10,335 bases of DNA from Bacteroidales bacterium (lineage in GTDB: Bacteria > Bacteroidota > Bacteroidia > Bacteroidales > GCA-2748055), in the NCBI GenBank assembly GCA_029934875.1, contig JAOZLK010000097.1, forward strand, positions 1 through 10,335. Direction: 5' to 3'. The notes below the pieces were generated by a model that ran no database searches, was not told the origin of the DNA, and saw only the letters and a list, made by a program, of their open reading frames with translations. Of the stretch, positions 1-7,857 are shown piece by piece. The translations under genes and the position numbers were made by a program. Within the stretch, counting starts at the first letter, position 1; every line of letters begins with the position of its first letter.

Positions 1-993
1 TAGCCTGTATCGAAACTCCTCTTTCAGGTAAATATCCTCTCCTGTAAGAATGGGTGTTGTGCATGAGTTTTTCAGTCGCACATACTGATCTGTATAAAAC
101 CAGGGTACCATGTCCTCCAGCCAGGCAAGGTTATACTTATCTACCCTCCGGGCAAGTTTAATACCATCTTCAATCCCGAAGTGTCCATAGTGGTCAGTGG
201 CAAGTGGAATTTCCCAGCCAACGATATCACGTACACCGGCTACATATTCATCAAAAATATCCAAACCTTTCTCAGTGAGCCGTATACCTGTAAAGGGATG
301 CTCCAGATTCTTGGATCTATTCATATCAAGCCCTCCTGAATTCTTTGGATTACCTCCCCACTGTTTGAACGGGTCAATCTCTCCTTTGGGCCAGGTCACC
401 GTATCTTTGATGCCACTCAGCAGCGTTACGGGCAAGTCCATTTTTAAGAAGGTAAACCCACGTTCTACCCGTTCCTTCAATCGCCTTCCCTGTTCACCTG
501 GCTCTTTGGAGAATGGAGTATCGGAGTAAACGCGGATCTTGTCCCTGAATTTTCCTCCCAGCATCTGCCAGCAGGGAACTTCCCATGCTTTTCCGGCAAG
601 ATCCCAGCATGCCATCTCCACTGCACAAACACCACCGGCCTGACGGGCATGATAACCGAATTGCTTGATCTCCCGGAATATTTTATCCACGTTGCATGGA
701 TTCATCCCCATAATGCGGCTCTTGAGCATTAAGGCATAGGTCTTACTTCCACCATCACGTACCTCACCATAGCCGGATATTCCCTGGTTGGTGTCAATCC
801 GGATGATGTATCGCCCACGGACCCTTACAGTACGCATATCTGTGATCTTCAGATCCGAAGGTTGAGAATATGTGTTCACATTATTGGGAATTGCTTCAAG
901 ATCTCTAACGGTCAGGAAGCCTCCCAGTCCAACTGCGGCAGTTGCGGCAGTAGATCTCCGAAAAAACTGTCGTCTTGATACCTTTGATTTCAT
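1..993 (-). CDS. Enolase-superfamily protein (mandelate racemase / sugar-acid dehydratase type), Tat-exported, 3' end cut by window edge
   Basis: The frame is open from an ATG at 993 to base 1 (331 codons, no stop), so the C-terminus is missing. The family removes a proton alpha to a carboxylate, and many members dehydrate sugar acids; the substrate cannot be read here. The N-terminus carries a twin-arginine signal, SRRQFFRR (residues 6-13), followed by an Ala/Gly-rich stretch, so periplasmic export is likely. Active-site candidates are K184-x-D186 at the expected second barrel strand, D267-H268 (third strand), E293 in WLEDMVPW and E319 in TGED, the usual three metal-ligand positions. The remaining catalytic dyad would lie outside the window. 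The gap between K184 and D267 is about 80 residues, longer than in mandelate racemase, so there is an insertion. The gene is 326 bp from the sulfatase before it, so it may have its own promoter. The family call is firm and the reaction is open. Confidence 0.88.
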   Translation of the reverse strand, partial: MKSKVSRRQFFRRSTAATAAVGLGGFLTVRDLEAIPNNVNTYSQPSDLKITDMRTVRVRGRYIIRIDTNQGISGYGEVRDGGSKTYALMLKSRIMGMNPCNVDKIFREIKQFGYHARQAGGVCAVEMACWDLAGKAWEVPCWQMLGGKFRDKIRVYSDTPFSKEPGEQGRRLKERVERGFTFLKMDLPVTLLSGIKDTVTWPKGEIDPFKQWGGNPKNSGGLDMNRSKNLEHPFTGIRLTEKGLDIFDEYVAGVRDIVGWEIPLATDHYGHFGIEDGIKLARRVDKYNLAWLEDMVPWFYTDQYVRLKNSCTTPILTGEDIYLKEEFRYRL

Positions 994-1319
994 AGCATTG
1001 AAGTTTTAATAGAAAGATCTAATTATTTAGGTGTTAGACTCGTGCTCTACTCCTTTCAGTGAAGTAGTTTTTGGGGGTGAGAACATTAGAAATAAAAATA
1101 AACCATTTCTTACACATAGTAATTGTACGAGGACAACTTTAAATTTCCCCAGCGTATGAATTATGTTTCTATGCGTATCATTTTCACAGGATAAAGCTCA
1201 ATTTTTAAGCTCCTAGAAAATGAACTGAAAATATTTCAAGGATGTAATACCAGATAAGATCGTAAATGGAATTGAACTTACAGAAGAAGAGAAACCTCCT
1301 GTAGGCTGCAGGGATTGGC
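994..1319. other. Intergenic region between sulfatase and enolase-superfamily gene
   Basis: This 326-bp AT-rich stretch is the largest gap in the window. It must hold the 3' end of the sulfatase transcript and the leader of the enolase-superfamily gene. I find no convincing Bacteroidota promoter (TTTG plus TAnnTTTG) on the minus strand. The only structured element is a weak hairpin at 1195-1211. A start-less 50-codon open stretch on the plus strand (about 1226-1374) runs antisense into the sulfatase 3' end; I do not call it a gene. Confidence 0.5.
1195..1211 (-). terminator. Weak hairpin, possible terminator of the sulfatase operon
   Basis: Read on the minus strand, AGCTTAA and TTGAGCT flank a three-base AAA loop, giving a 7-bp stem with one G-U wobble. 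Only a short TTA follows instead of a long U-run, and the stem is AT-rich. It lies about 110 bp after the sulfatase stop. It could equally be chance in AT-rich DNA. Confidence 0.2.
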
Positions 1320-2861
1320 TTACTCTACTCCCACCTCCTCTTTCCATTGAAGAAACATTGACTCCAGGGTACTGACCTTTTTAGTGTGAATACGGGCAAG
1401 GTTTTTCGTTTCACTGGGATCATTTGTCAAATTGTACAGGTCCCACTCCTGATCAAGTCCATCACGAACCAGCTTCCAGTCACCATCACGCACTGCCTGC
1501 CCGTCTTTCCATTCCCAGAAGAGGGGCTGCCTGCGCTTCCTTTCTTTTCCCAGTAAGGTGGGTAGGAGGCTCTGGCCCTGCATGGGGGTAATCTCCTCTC
1601 CATTAAATTCCCCGGGATACTCAGCACCTGAAACATCCACAAACGTGGCCATGATATCAATGAAATGTCCGGGAAAACGACTGAAAGAACCTTTTTGAAT
1701 TTTGGAGGGCCAGGCTGCAATGAGTGGCGTATTGATGCCTCCTTCATAGCTGTAGTTCTTATAATATCTGAAGGGTGTGTTTGAAACATTGGCCCACTGG
1801 GGGCCCAGTGAGGTCCACCGGGTCATACTCCCGATCTCCCCATAGTCATCAGGAATATTTACCATTTCCGCCGAGGCGCCATTATCAGATACCAGCATGA
1901 TCAGAACATCGTCAACCCTGCCTGTTTCCACCAGCTTGTCTACCAGTCTGCCGATATTCTGGTCCAGGCGGTCGATCATGGCTGCATAAACCTCCATCTT
2001 TTTGACCTCAACGCTACGGACTTCCTCCGGGAGGCTTTTCCAGGCACCATGAGTGGCAACAGAAAGCTTGTATGTGGAGTCAATCAATCCCATCTCAAGC
2101 TGCCTGGCATAGCGCTGCTGGCGGATGGCATCATATCCTTCGTCGTACTTCCCCTTGTACCTGGCAATATCCTCGGGCCATGCCATCAGGGGATCGTGCG
2201 GTGCTGTATAGGCCATGTACAGGAATAGGGGGCGATCATCATCCTTGTAGTCTTCAAGCCACTCCATGGCAATCTTTGTGAAATAATCCGTGGTATAGAA
2301 ATCCTTCGCTTCGGGCGTATAGGGAACATACATCGCACTATCAATACACCAGGCCCTCCTGGTCTTGATACCCTTTTTCTCTTTGCGTGCAGGAGCACCC
2401 TCTCCCTCTCGTTGATCACCTGGATTAAAATGGTTGCAGGCCCCGTCTTTCAATCCATAATAATGGTCAAATCCCCTGGTAAAGGGATTCTCAAGTCCAT
2501 GATGCTTTCCCGACCAAAGGGTAATATACCCTGCTTCGCGCAATACTTCACCCAGGGTAACAGCCCTAACCAGGGGCTGGTTGAAGGAGCGGTCGTAGCC
2601 ATTTTGCTGTGCATAAACACCTGTCAACAAACAGGCCCTGGAAGGAAAGCATTTGGAGGTGTTGTGAAACTGGGTGAAGCGCATTCCATTTTCGGCCAGG
2701 CGGTCGATGTGAGGGGTTCTGATTTCGCTTCCGTAACAACCCAGATCAGACCATCCCATATCGTCCACACTGATGAGGATAATATTTGGTGGATGCGGAT
2801 CTGTTCCACACCCTGTAAGTGTGATTAATAAGAGAAAAACGGGAATGAAGTTTCGCATCAT
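1320..2861 (-). CDS. S1-family sulfatase (AtsA-like arylsulfatase type), lipoprotein
   Basis: Hydrolyses sulfate esters, here probably on a sulfated glycan at the cell surface or in the periplasm. The ATG at 2861 is preferred: it gives a clean lipoprotein signal ending in LTGC (Cys18), 25 bp after the cotH-like stop. An ATG at 2921 would add 20 residues, overlap that gene and bury the signal. The product is 513 residues, normal for the family. Visible active-site elements are D33-D34 (metal), the formylglycine motif CFPSR with Cys71 and Arg75, K119 and H121 in GKHHG (usually GKWH), H222 in APHDP, D326-N327 in SDNG, and K368 before YEGG. The stretches GYDAIRQQRYARQ and SLGPQWANVSNTPFR resemble AtsA-type arylsulfatases (probably SulfAtlas S1_4, from memory). 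A cysteine-type site needs a formylglycine-generating enzyme or anSME, and none is in the window. The sulfated substrate is unknown. Confidence 0.95.
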   Translation of the reverse strand: MMRNFIPVFLLLITLTGCGTDPHPPNIILISVDDMGWSDLGCYGSEIRTPHIDRLAENGMRFTQFHNTSKCFPSRACLLTGVYAQQNGYDRSFNQPLVRAVTLGEVLREAGYITLWSGKHHGLENPFTRGFDHYYGLKDGACNHFNPGDQREGEGAPARKEKKGIKTRRAWCIDSAMYVPYTPEAKDFYTTDYFTKIAMEWLEDYKDDDRPLFLYMAYTAPHDPLMAWPEDIARYKGKYDEGYDAIRQQRYARQLEMGLIDSTYKLSVATHGAWKSLPEEVRSVEVKKMEVYAAMIDRLDQNIGRLVDKLVETGRVDDVLIMLVSDNGASAEMVNIPDDYGEIGSMTRWTSLGPQWANVSNTPFRYYKNYSYEGGINTPLIAAWPSKIQKGSFSRFPGHFIDIMATFVDVSGAEYPGEFNGEEITPMQGQSLLPTLLGKERKRRQPLFWEWKDGQAVRDGDWKLVRDGLDQEWDLYNLTNDPSETKNLARIHTKKVSTLESMFLQWKEEVGVE

Positions 2862-2886
2862 CACAATACGCAAATTACGAAATTTT

Positions 2887-5112
2887 TTACCTCTTAATAA
2901 ATTTGGCTCCTGTCTTTCCATCCAAAGAGATGAGATAAATGCCCGGACTCAGGGAACTGACATCAATGGTGCCTTTCCCGGAGAATTGCCATTGCTCGAG
3001 GCACTGACCAAATACATTGTACAAATTAAGATCATGCTCCGCTTCATCATCCATGCGAATATTCAAAAAATCGGCTGCGGGATTTGGATAAAGGCTGAGC
3101 TCCGGAATCCGGCTTATCACCGGAGAACTGGCAATAAGTGAACCGTTCCGGGCAGCAAAGGTGGGATCCATGAAATCAAATACCCCGGTTCCATTTGGAT
3201 ACCTGCCCCATGTAATATCTGTATCCTGGGTAGCAAAGGAGACCTGATCCACCATCTCTGCAGAAGCGTTTGAAAGAATCAACTCTTCACCCGATGCTGA
3301 AAGCTTAAAATTGGCGTGCAAACCCTGCTGCAGGGTATCCTTATCTGCCCATACCACCAGGTAGGATGCTGCCGCCAGGGTGATATCGGGAAATTGCCAT
3401 TTGGTAGGGCTTGCCAGCTTGTCGGACAGGAAATAGCCATTTAAGGAAATATCCCTATCTGAATTGTTATATAATTCGATCCAATCGTCAAATTCACCAT
3501 CCTGATCTGCTACAGCCATACCGTTGGAAGCCATAAATTCATTGATAACAATATCGCCTGAGGTGGTCAGGGTATGGAACTCATATTCAGCTCTTGCCGG
3601 GGAAAAGCTACCTGCTTCTTCGTTTTCAGCATAAATGTAATATTCCAGATTTGTACCCATTTGCAAGCTCACACCCCAGGTTCCATCTCCGCTGCCTCCA
3701 TCATTGTGGGCACCGTCATCAAACATGTCAATTTTTTCGAACCTGGCTCCTATTTCACTTCGATAAGCCAGGAAGGCAGCTTCCGCATTTGATATATCAG
3801 CAGAAATGGTGATTTCAGAATTGGGCATAAGCTCGACCGGAAGATGTTTAATATTGGAAATTGTGGGTTGGGTATATTGAAAATATACAGTATTATTCAG
3901 GTAGCTCGACCGGGCATCCATGAGCTCGCTAATCCCAACCGATTGAATTACAGTAGAATTCAAATTGCTTGTGCTTTCAGTGAAGGTGAAAAATTTATTG
4001 GGATCAGCCTGAAGCGCTTCGTCGATGTAGTCCTGCAATACACCCGCACGCTCCATGTACCAACCATTTGCGATATTCTCTTCCATCAGGGTCTTCATAT
4101 GTGCCATGTACATCTTTTTCCACCTGCTGTTCTGCCAGACCTTGTAAAGTATGGGAGTACTCAGGGTGTTGTTAGTATAAGGATCCAGCTGCTGCATCGC
4201 GGCCAGGCTGAGCTGGGTACCACCTAACCTCTGAAAGACTCCAAAACACTCGTTCAGATCCCACTTGATATAGTTGAAGCGATTGGAAGGATCATAATAC
4301 AGGTAAAAATTGTGGGGCATGCTGATGGGGGCATCCAGATTCACAAGGGCGATATCATACGCCATTGCCCACAGATGCCGGTCCACGTTATACATGCCTT
4401 CCATTTCGTTTGGATCATTGTTAAACAAATCCAGAAATTCGACAAGGGTACTCATGTGCTCACCCGACTTCGAATCATAATAATAAGGATAGCACTGCGT
4501 GGAATCAGTGCCCATGTATTCCCATGAGCTAAAGGAGCAGCCGCCTGGAGCGGGTCCATCTCCGGCACCTTCAAAGAAAGGACGATCCTCGCTGTAATAG
4601 TGTTCAGCTGTGAATACATCATTGATGGCCTGGACATTGGTGTAAAGACCTATAAGGCTTCCGTTAATTGTTACATTGGCATACCCGGCCCTTGCTGCAG
4701 GCATGTACTTCCTGGCAATATCCAGCGCCAGCACCTCCCTCACAAAACTGGGATCTTTGAACCCGTTGGACAATTTCAGGGTGTAATATCCCTGGTAATC
4801 CTGATCCTTCAGATAATTCAATTTGATGTTCAGAGGATTTTTAAGCTGGTTCGGTCTGTATGATGAGTTTCCCTTGTAACGCACTCCCACACTGTCAAAT
4901 TCTACTCCATTAATGCTTACATCGGCAAGGATCCGCTCATCACTGTCAGCATCCATATACCCATCCAGAATTGCATCCCAATCGGCATCATAAAAATCTA
5001 TTTTCAGTTCAGAGATCTGCTGCGGATCATATAGATCCTGGGCATATAGCCTTGATGAGATATTTGCACAAAAAAACAGGACTAAGAGGGTGTAAGGAAT
5101 AATATGCTTCAT
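2887..5112 (-). CDS. Secreted CotH kinase-like protein with lamin-tail domain and T9SS sorting domain
   Basis: 741 residues in several parts. Residues 1-25 are a Sec signal peptide (cut near YAQ). About 30-410 form a CotH-like domain, with the glycine-loop-like segment VRYKGNSSYR (77-86), KLSNGFKD (113-120) and the Asp-containing NYIKWDLNECFG (280-291), which match the conserved blocks of this atypical kinase family. About 415-515 look like an Ig-like/choice-of-anchor module with an acidic loop at 464-480 (DDGAHNDGGSGDGTWG). About 519-655 are a lamin-tail domain starting IVINEFMASNG. Residues 670-741 are a type A T9SS sorting domain (LSLYPNPA...NLYNVFGQ...SLSPGIYLISL...KFIKR). CotH of Bacillus phosphorylates spore-coat proteins; the target of an exported Bacteroidota homologue is unknown. 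Its ATG overlaps the stop of the upstream truncated gene (ATGA), and the sulfatase follows after 25 bp, so co-translation is likely. Kinase activity is inferred from family only. Confidence 0.92.
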   Translation of the reverse strand: MKHIIPYTLLVLFFCANISSRLYAQDLYDPQQISELKIDFYDADWDAILDGYMDADSDERILADVSINGVEFDSVGVRYKGNSSYRPNQLKNPLNIKLNYLKDQDYQGYYTLKLSNGFKDPSFVREVLALDIARKYMPAARAGYANVTINGSLIGLYTNVQAINDVFTAEHYYSEDRPFFEGAGDGPAPGGCSFSSWEYMGTDSTQCYPYYYDSKSGEHMSTLVEFLDLFNNDPNEMEGMYNVDRHLWAMAYDIALVNLDAPISMPHNFYLYYDPSNRFNYIKWDLNECFGVFQRLGGTQLSLAAMQQLDPYTNNTLSTPILYKVWQNSRWKKMYMAHMKTLMEENIANGWYMERAGVLQDYIDEALQADPNKFFTFTESTSNLNSTVIQSVGISELMDARSSYLNNTVYFQYTQPTISNIKHLPVELMPNSEITISADISNAEAAFLAYRSEIGARFEKIDMFDDGAHNDGGSGDGTWGVSLQMGTNLEYYIYAENEEAGSFSPARAEYEFHTLTTSGDIVINEFMASNGMAVADQDGEFDDWIELYNNSDRDISLNGYFLSDKLASPTKWQFPDITLAAASYLVVWADKDTLQQGLHANFKLSASGEELILSNASAEMVDQVSFATQDTDITWGRYPNGTGVFDFMDPTFAARNGSLIASSPVISRIPELSLYPNPAADFLNIRMDDEAEHDLNLYNVFGQCLEQWQFSGKGTIDVSSLSPGIYLISLDGKTGAKFIKR

Positions 5113-5540
5113 ATTTTAATAATCTTTATGGTTCTGCAAGCATCATTGGTGAACAGGATCAGGGAATAGAGCTCCTTGAGTGTGGGAACCCTCCAATCTT
5201 CTTTTCCGCCAAGGGTCATGGTATCTGCTTTTGAAAAAGCATCAGCATAGCTTATTTTCACTCCCATATCCTTCTCCCATGTAAGCCCGCTTATATTGTC
5301 CGTAATTGTTCCATCACCATGATCTGTATAGGATGGCTGATTTCCATAATAAGTTGCATCCTGACCGTAAAAAGGATCTCCTTCCCGGGGTTCAGAAATC
5401 AGCTGACTTTCATTGGTGAAATCGGACACTTTTGTATCCACCACCTGGTAAGAAAGGTTCTGTGAATAGCCTTTGTCATGGATTAAAAGTATCGCAAGAA
5501 ACAGGTAAAGAGCCTTCAGGTAAGGATTGTCATAAAGCAT
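5109..5540 (-). pseudogene. DUF1566-type secreted protein, truncated in mid-domain
   Basis: 143 residues. An N-terminal hydrophobic signal (about 8-26, cut near GYSQ) is followed by FTNESQLISEP, YTDHGDGTITDNISGLTWEK (71-90) and GGKEDWRVPTLKELYSLI (111-128). These are hallmarks of DUF1566 (Lcl C-terminal-like) proteins, which as I recall them continue well beyond the DWRVPT..EL block. Here the frame leaves the family pattern at about residue 131 and ends in a short basic/hydrophobic tail (CRTIKIIKI). The stop shares an ATGA with the next gene, so there is no room for the missing part. The simplest reading is a deletion that joined the front of this gene to the leader of the cotH-like gene. It could still be translated and may now serve to couple translation into the cotH-like gene. 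A natural short variant is possible. Function of the family is unknown. Confidence 0.7.
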
Positions 5541-5549
5541 ATATCAAGG

Positions 5550-5562
5550 GTATTGTTAATAC
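5550..5562. promoter_or_regulatory. Perfect inverted repeat upstream of the DUF1566 gene
   Basis: GTATT-GTT-AATAC is a perfect 5-bp inverted repeat with a three-base centre, 9 bp before the ATG of the truncated gene. Just upstream on the minus strand, at 5570-5577, TATTGTTG matches the Bacteroidota -7 element TAnnTTTG in all but one position, but there is no good -33 TTTG. It may be an operator, a small leader hairpin, or chance. Confidence 0.22.
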
Positions 5563-5617
5563 TCAGGAACAACAATAACCTTAGACCCCACCATCGAAGA
5601 AAGGTTTAAGCACTTTT

Positions 5618-6808
5618 TTAGAATTTTTTACTCCGGTAAAGCGCCTCCATGAAATAATAGTCGGCATAGTTAATGGGCACATCAATTTCGGAGCCATCTG
5701 GCATATTGCCCACCGAGTGATCCAGGATGAAACCAAAATTCTCCCCCTTCATTGAGCGGTACAGCGACCAGGTATTCATCAGGATACGATCTGCTGCCAG
5801 TTTATAGCTTTCGCCCTCATCGGAAAATGTACTCAATTCATAAAGGGCCGATGTAATAATGGCAGCTGCAGAAACATCCCTGGGTACTTCAGGTATCCCG
5901 GGATCATTAAAATCCCAGTAAGGAATTCCATCTTCGGGCAAAGCAGGATTATTCAGCAGGAAGTCTGCAATATGTTCAGCCTGCTCGAGAAAACGCTGAT
6001 CCTTCGTAAAGCGATAGGTCATAGTATATCCGTACAGACCCCAGGCCTGTCCACGGGCCCAGGATGACTCATCGGCATAACCCTGGTGGGTGTTCTTTTG
6101 CCTTACTTCACCGGTGATGGTATCATAGTCCACCACATGCACTGTGCTGTAATCGTCCCTGAACTGGTGCTTTATGGTGGTCAGGGCATGACTGATGGCA
6201 ATATCCTTATAAACCGGATTGCCTGTCTGCTCCGAAGCCCAGAAAAGTAGTTCGAGGTTCATCATGTTGTCGATGATCACCGGGCACTGCCAGACCTGCT
6301 CATCAAAATTCCAGGAGCGAATACAGCCCACCTCTTCATAATAGCGGGCAATTAGTGTTTTTGCTGATTGAACAAGAATTGGAATGTAAGCCTCATTTTT
6401 TGTAAGTCTGAGCGCATTTCCATAGCTGCAGTACATTCTGAATCCCACGTCATGGTTACTGCCATTGTACTGTTCCTTCTCAAGCATCTCTGTATAGGTG
6501 ATGGCCTTTTTTTTCCAGGACTCATCCCCGCTCATCTCGTACATATACCATAGCGTTCCTGAGTAAAAGCCGCTGGTCCAGTCACCACCCGGCACCACCC
6601 TCAGGGATCCATCCTCATTGATGGTCCTGGGACAGACCAGTTCGCTTCCATCCGCTTCAGTAATAATTTTTTCTGTATTCTGATGAAGCAGCTGAAGCTG
6701 TTGCCCCACGGCCTCCAGATCAACTTCTCCTGGCTCGCTGACGGAGTTTGTACAAGATGTAAAGGCCAGCATAACGGAAACCACAAGTAAGACACTCAAT
6801 TGTTTCAT
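5618..6808 (-). CDS. GH88-type unsaturated glucuronyl hydrolase, probable lipoprotein
   Basis: Cleaves the 4,5-unsaturated uronic acid left at the non-reducing end when a polysaccharide lyase cuts a uronate-containing chain. The product is 396 residues, the usual size of an (alpha/alpha)6-barrel of this family. The N-terminal hydrophobic segment ends in FTSC (Cys19), a passable lipobox, so membrane anchoring on the periplasmic or surface side is likely. Family signatures seen are DWTSGFYSG (76-84), NHDVGF with D120, IIDNMMN with D180, and WARGQAWGLYG (250-260). D120 and D180 are spaced as are the two catalytic aspartates of Bacillus sp. GL1 UGL (Asp88 and Asp149), so activity is expected. It follows the isomerase/epimerase-like gene by 12 bp. 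Substrates of relatives include glycosaminoglycan, gellan and ulvan fragments; with sulfatases on both sides a sulfated polymer is favoured, but the exact one cannot be told. GH105 is the less likely alternative. Confidence 0.92.
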   Translation of the reverse strand: MKQLSVLLVVSVMLAFTSCTNSVSEPGEVDLEAVGQQLQLLHQNTEKIITEADGSELVCPRTINEDGSLRVVPGGDWTSGFYSGTLWYMYEMSGDESWKKKAITYTEMLEKEQYNGSNHDVGFRMYCSYGNALRLTKNEAYIPILVQSAKTLIARYYEEVGCIRSWNFDEQVWQCPVIIDNMMNLELLFWASEQTGNPVYKDIAISHALTTIKHQFRDDYSTVHVVDYDTITGEVRQKNTHQGYADESSWARGQAWGLYGYTMTYRFTKDQRFLEQAEHIADFLLNNPALPEDGIPYWDFNDPGIPEVPRDVSAAAIITSALYELSTFSDEGESYKLAADRILMNTWSLYRSMKGENFGFILDHSVGNMPDGSEIDVPINYADYYFMEALYRSKKF

Positions 6809-6820
6809 AGGGTAGGTTTA

Positions 6821-7756
6821 TTAAATATTTATCGATAGCGATTTCCCAACAGACCTGATGTAATCGGCTGCCAGCTTATACTCATCGGCCGTTTCCAGGT
6901 GCTCCATCATCAGGGGGACATCATTCAATTTTGCCAGCTCCCGAAGATATATGCTATAGTTCAAAGTACCAAGACCTGCTCTAAGCTCATCCAGCTGAGG
7001 AATGTAATTATCCTCCCTGAGGGTAATGTCCTTGGCATGGCAACTCCTGATATGAGGACCCAGTTTTGCAAACATATCTTTTATCAGCTCACCATTGCTG
7101 AAATAGTCGCGGGGAGAGGTGATCATGTTGACCGGATCGAGATGGACTCCAAACTGTTTTCGGTCAATGGCGCTGAGAAGCCTCAGGTAGGAATCGGCCG
7201 AGTCAGGAAAGGCCCAGGGCATGGCTTCCAGGGCAAAAAAAGTCCGGGTCGGTTTCACTGCATCGATTATCTTTCGGGTAATCTCCACTACCTGGTCGAA
7301 GGTCTCATCGCTGAGGTTATCCTTATGAGGTCCGGCCCAGTACTCAATATTCTTCGAACCACTGATATTCACACAGCACCTGGCTCCCAGGAGATCAGCC
7401 AATTCCAATCCTTTGACGCATTTCTCCATAGCGGCCTCGGCCTGGCTCTGATCAGGGGATAGAGGATTACTCCAGGCTCCCACCTCTGCGATAACAATGT
7501 CATTTTTGGCTGCCGCCTTCCTGTATGCAGCGATCACCTGTTCATCCTCGCCAGGTTTAACAGGACTATTCACTGCACGGTAGCCTGATTTCTTTAGAAA
7601 AGCCACCCATTGCTCCGGGTCTTCATAGGGATCAAATAAAGGTCCGCCCAGCCGAACAGACGCCTCCATTTTTGTAGTTCCCTTCAACAATTGAGGCACC
7701 AGCTGGACTGCTGCAACACCAACACCCACAGTCTTTAAGTAATTTCTTCGCTTCAT
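6821..7756 (-). CDS. Sugar phosphate isomerase/epimerase-like TIM barrel, Tat-type signal
   Basis: Xylose-isomerase-like (AP endonuclease 2 superfamily) barrel of 311 residues, counting from the ATG at 7756. That start gives MKRRNYLKTVG, a twin-arginine signal followed by a hydrophobic stretch. An ATG at 7807 would put 17 unrelated residues in front of it and is rejected. Metal-ligand candidates sit in the usual order: E177 (ALEAMPWAF), D207 with H205 (GVHLDPVN), H240 (CHAKD) and E285 (MMEHLE). This matches metal-dependent isomerases/epimerases such as the D-tagatose 3-epimerase type, but the substrate is unknown. Export is unusual for enzymes of phosphorylated sugars, so a free sugar or oligosaccharide end is more likely. 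It leads the tight run into the GH88 gene (12 bp) and lies 101 bp after the FabF-like gene, so a promoter may sit in that gap, although I could not find one. Confidence 0.88.
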   Translation of the reverse strand: MKRRNYLKTVGVGVAAVQLVPQLLKGTTKMEASVRLGGPLFDPYEDPEQWVAFLKKSGYRAVNSPVKPGEDEQVIAAYRKAAAKNDIVIAEVGAWSNPLSPDQSQAEAAMEKCVKGLELADLLGARCCVNISGSKNIEYWAGPHKDNLSDETFDQVVEITRKIIDAVKPTRTFFALEAMPWAFPDSADSYLRLLSAIDRKQFGVHLDPVNMITSPRDYFSNGELIKDMFAKLGPHIRSCHAKDITLREDNYIPQLDELRAGLGTLNYSIYLRELAKLNDVPLMMEHLETADEYKLAADYIRSVGKSLSINI

Positions 7757-7857
7757 AAAGGATGATATTTGAAATCGATTCCATAAGATATGGATATCTT
7801 TCTTCAATCAGAAGAGCTTGCTGATTTTCAGTATATTTGATAGATTAAATACCACTT

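Noticed and set aside
197-529. Plus-strand open frame of 110 codons
   Set aside because: Lies opposite the enolase-superfamily gene, which is supported by metal-ligand motifs; low-complexity translation without a family.
1226-1374. Plus-strand open stretch reading protein-like (KIVNGIELTEEEKPPVGCRDWL) with no start codon
   Set aside because: It is preceded at once by a TGA, has no ATG/GTG/TTG of its own in a sensible place, and its second part is antisense to the sulfatase C-terminus. I do not recognise a family. It might be a gene remnant, but nothing supports that beyond its look.
2412-2828. Plus-strand open frame of 138 codons
   Set aside because: Antisense to the sulfatase coding region containing the CFPSR motif; no recognisable domain.
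2862-2921. Longer N-terminus for the second sulfatase, starting at 2921
   Set aside because: It would overlap the cotH-like gene and place 20 charged residues ahead of a clear lipoprotein signal.
6899-7462. Long plus-strand open frame of 187 codons
   Set aside because: It is wholly antisense to the isomerase/epimerase-like gene, whose sequence shows family motifs, and its own translation has none.
7776-7802. AGATATGGATATCT palindrome in the gap before the epimerase-like gene
   Set aside because: The two-base centre cannot form a stable hairpin and the sequence is AT-rich; no second copy in the window supports a binding site.
7832-7839. TATATTTG on the plus strand, a perfect match to the Bacteroidota -7 element
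   Set aside because: It points into the 3' end of the FabF-like gene, there is no -33 TTTG at the right distance, and no plus-strand gene follows.
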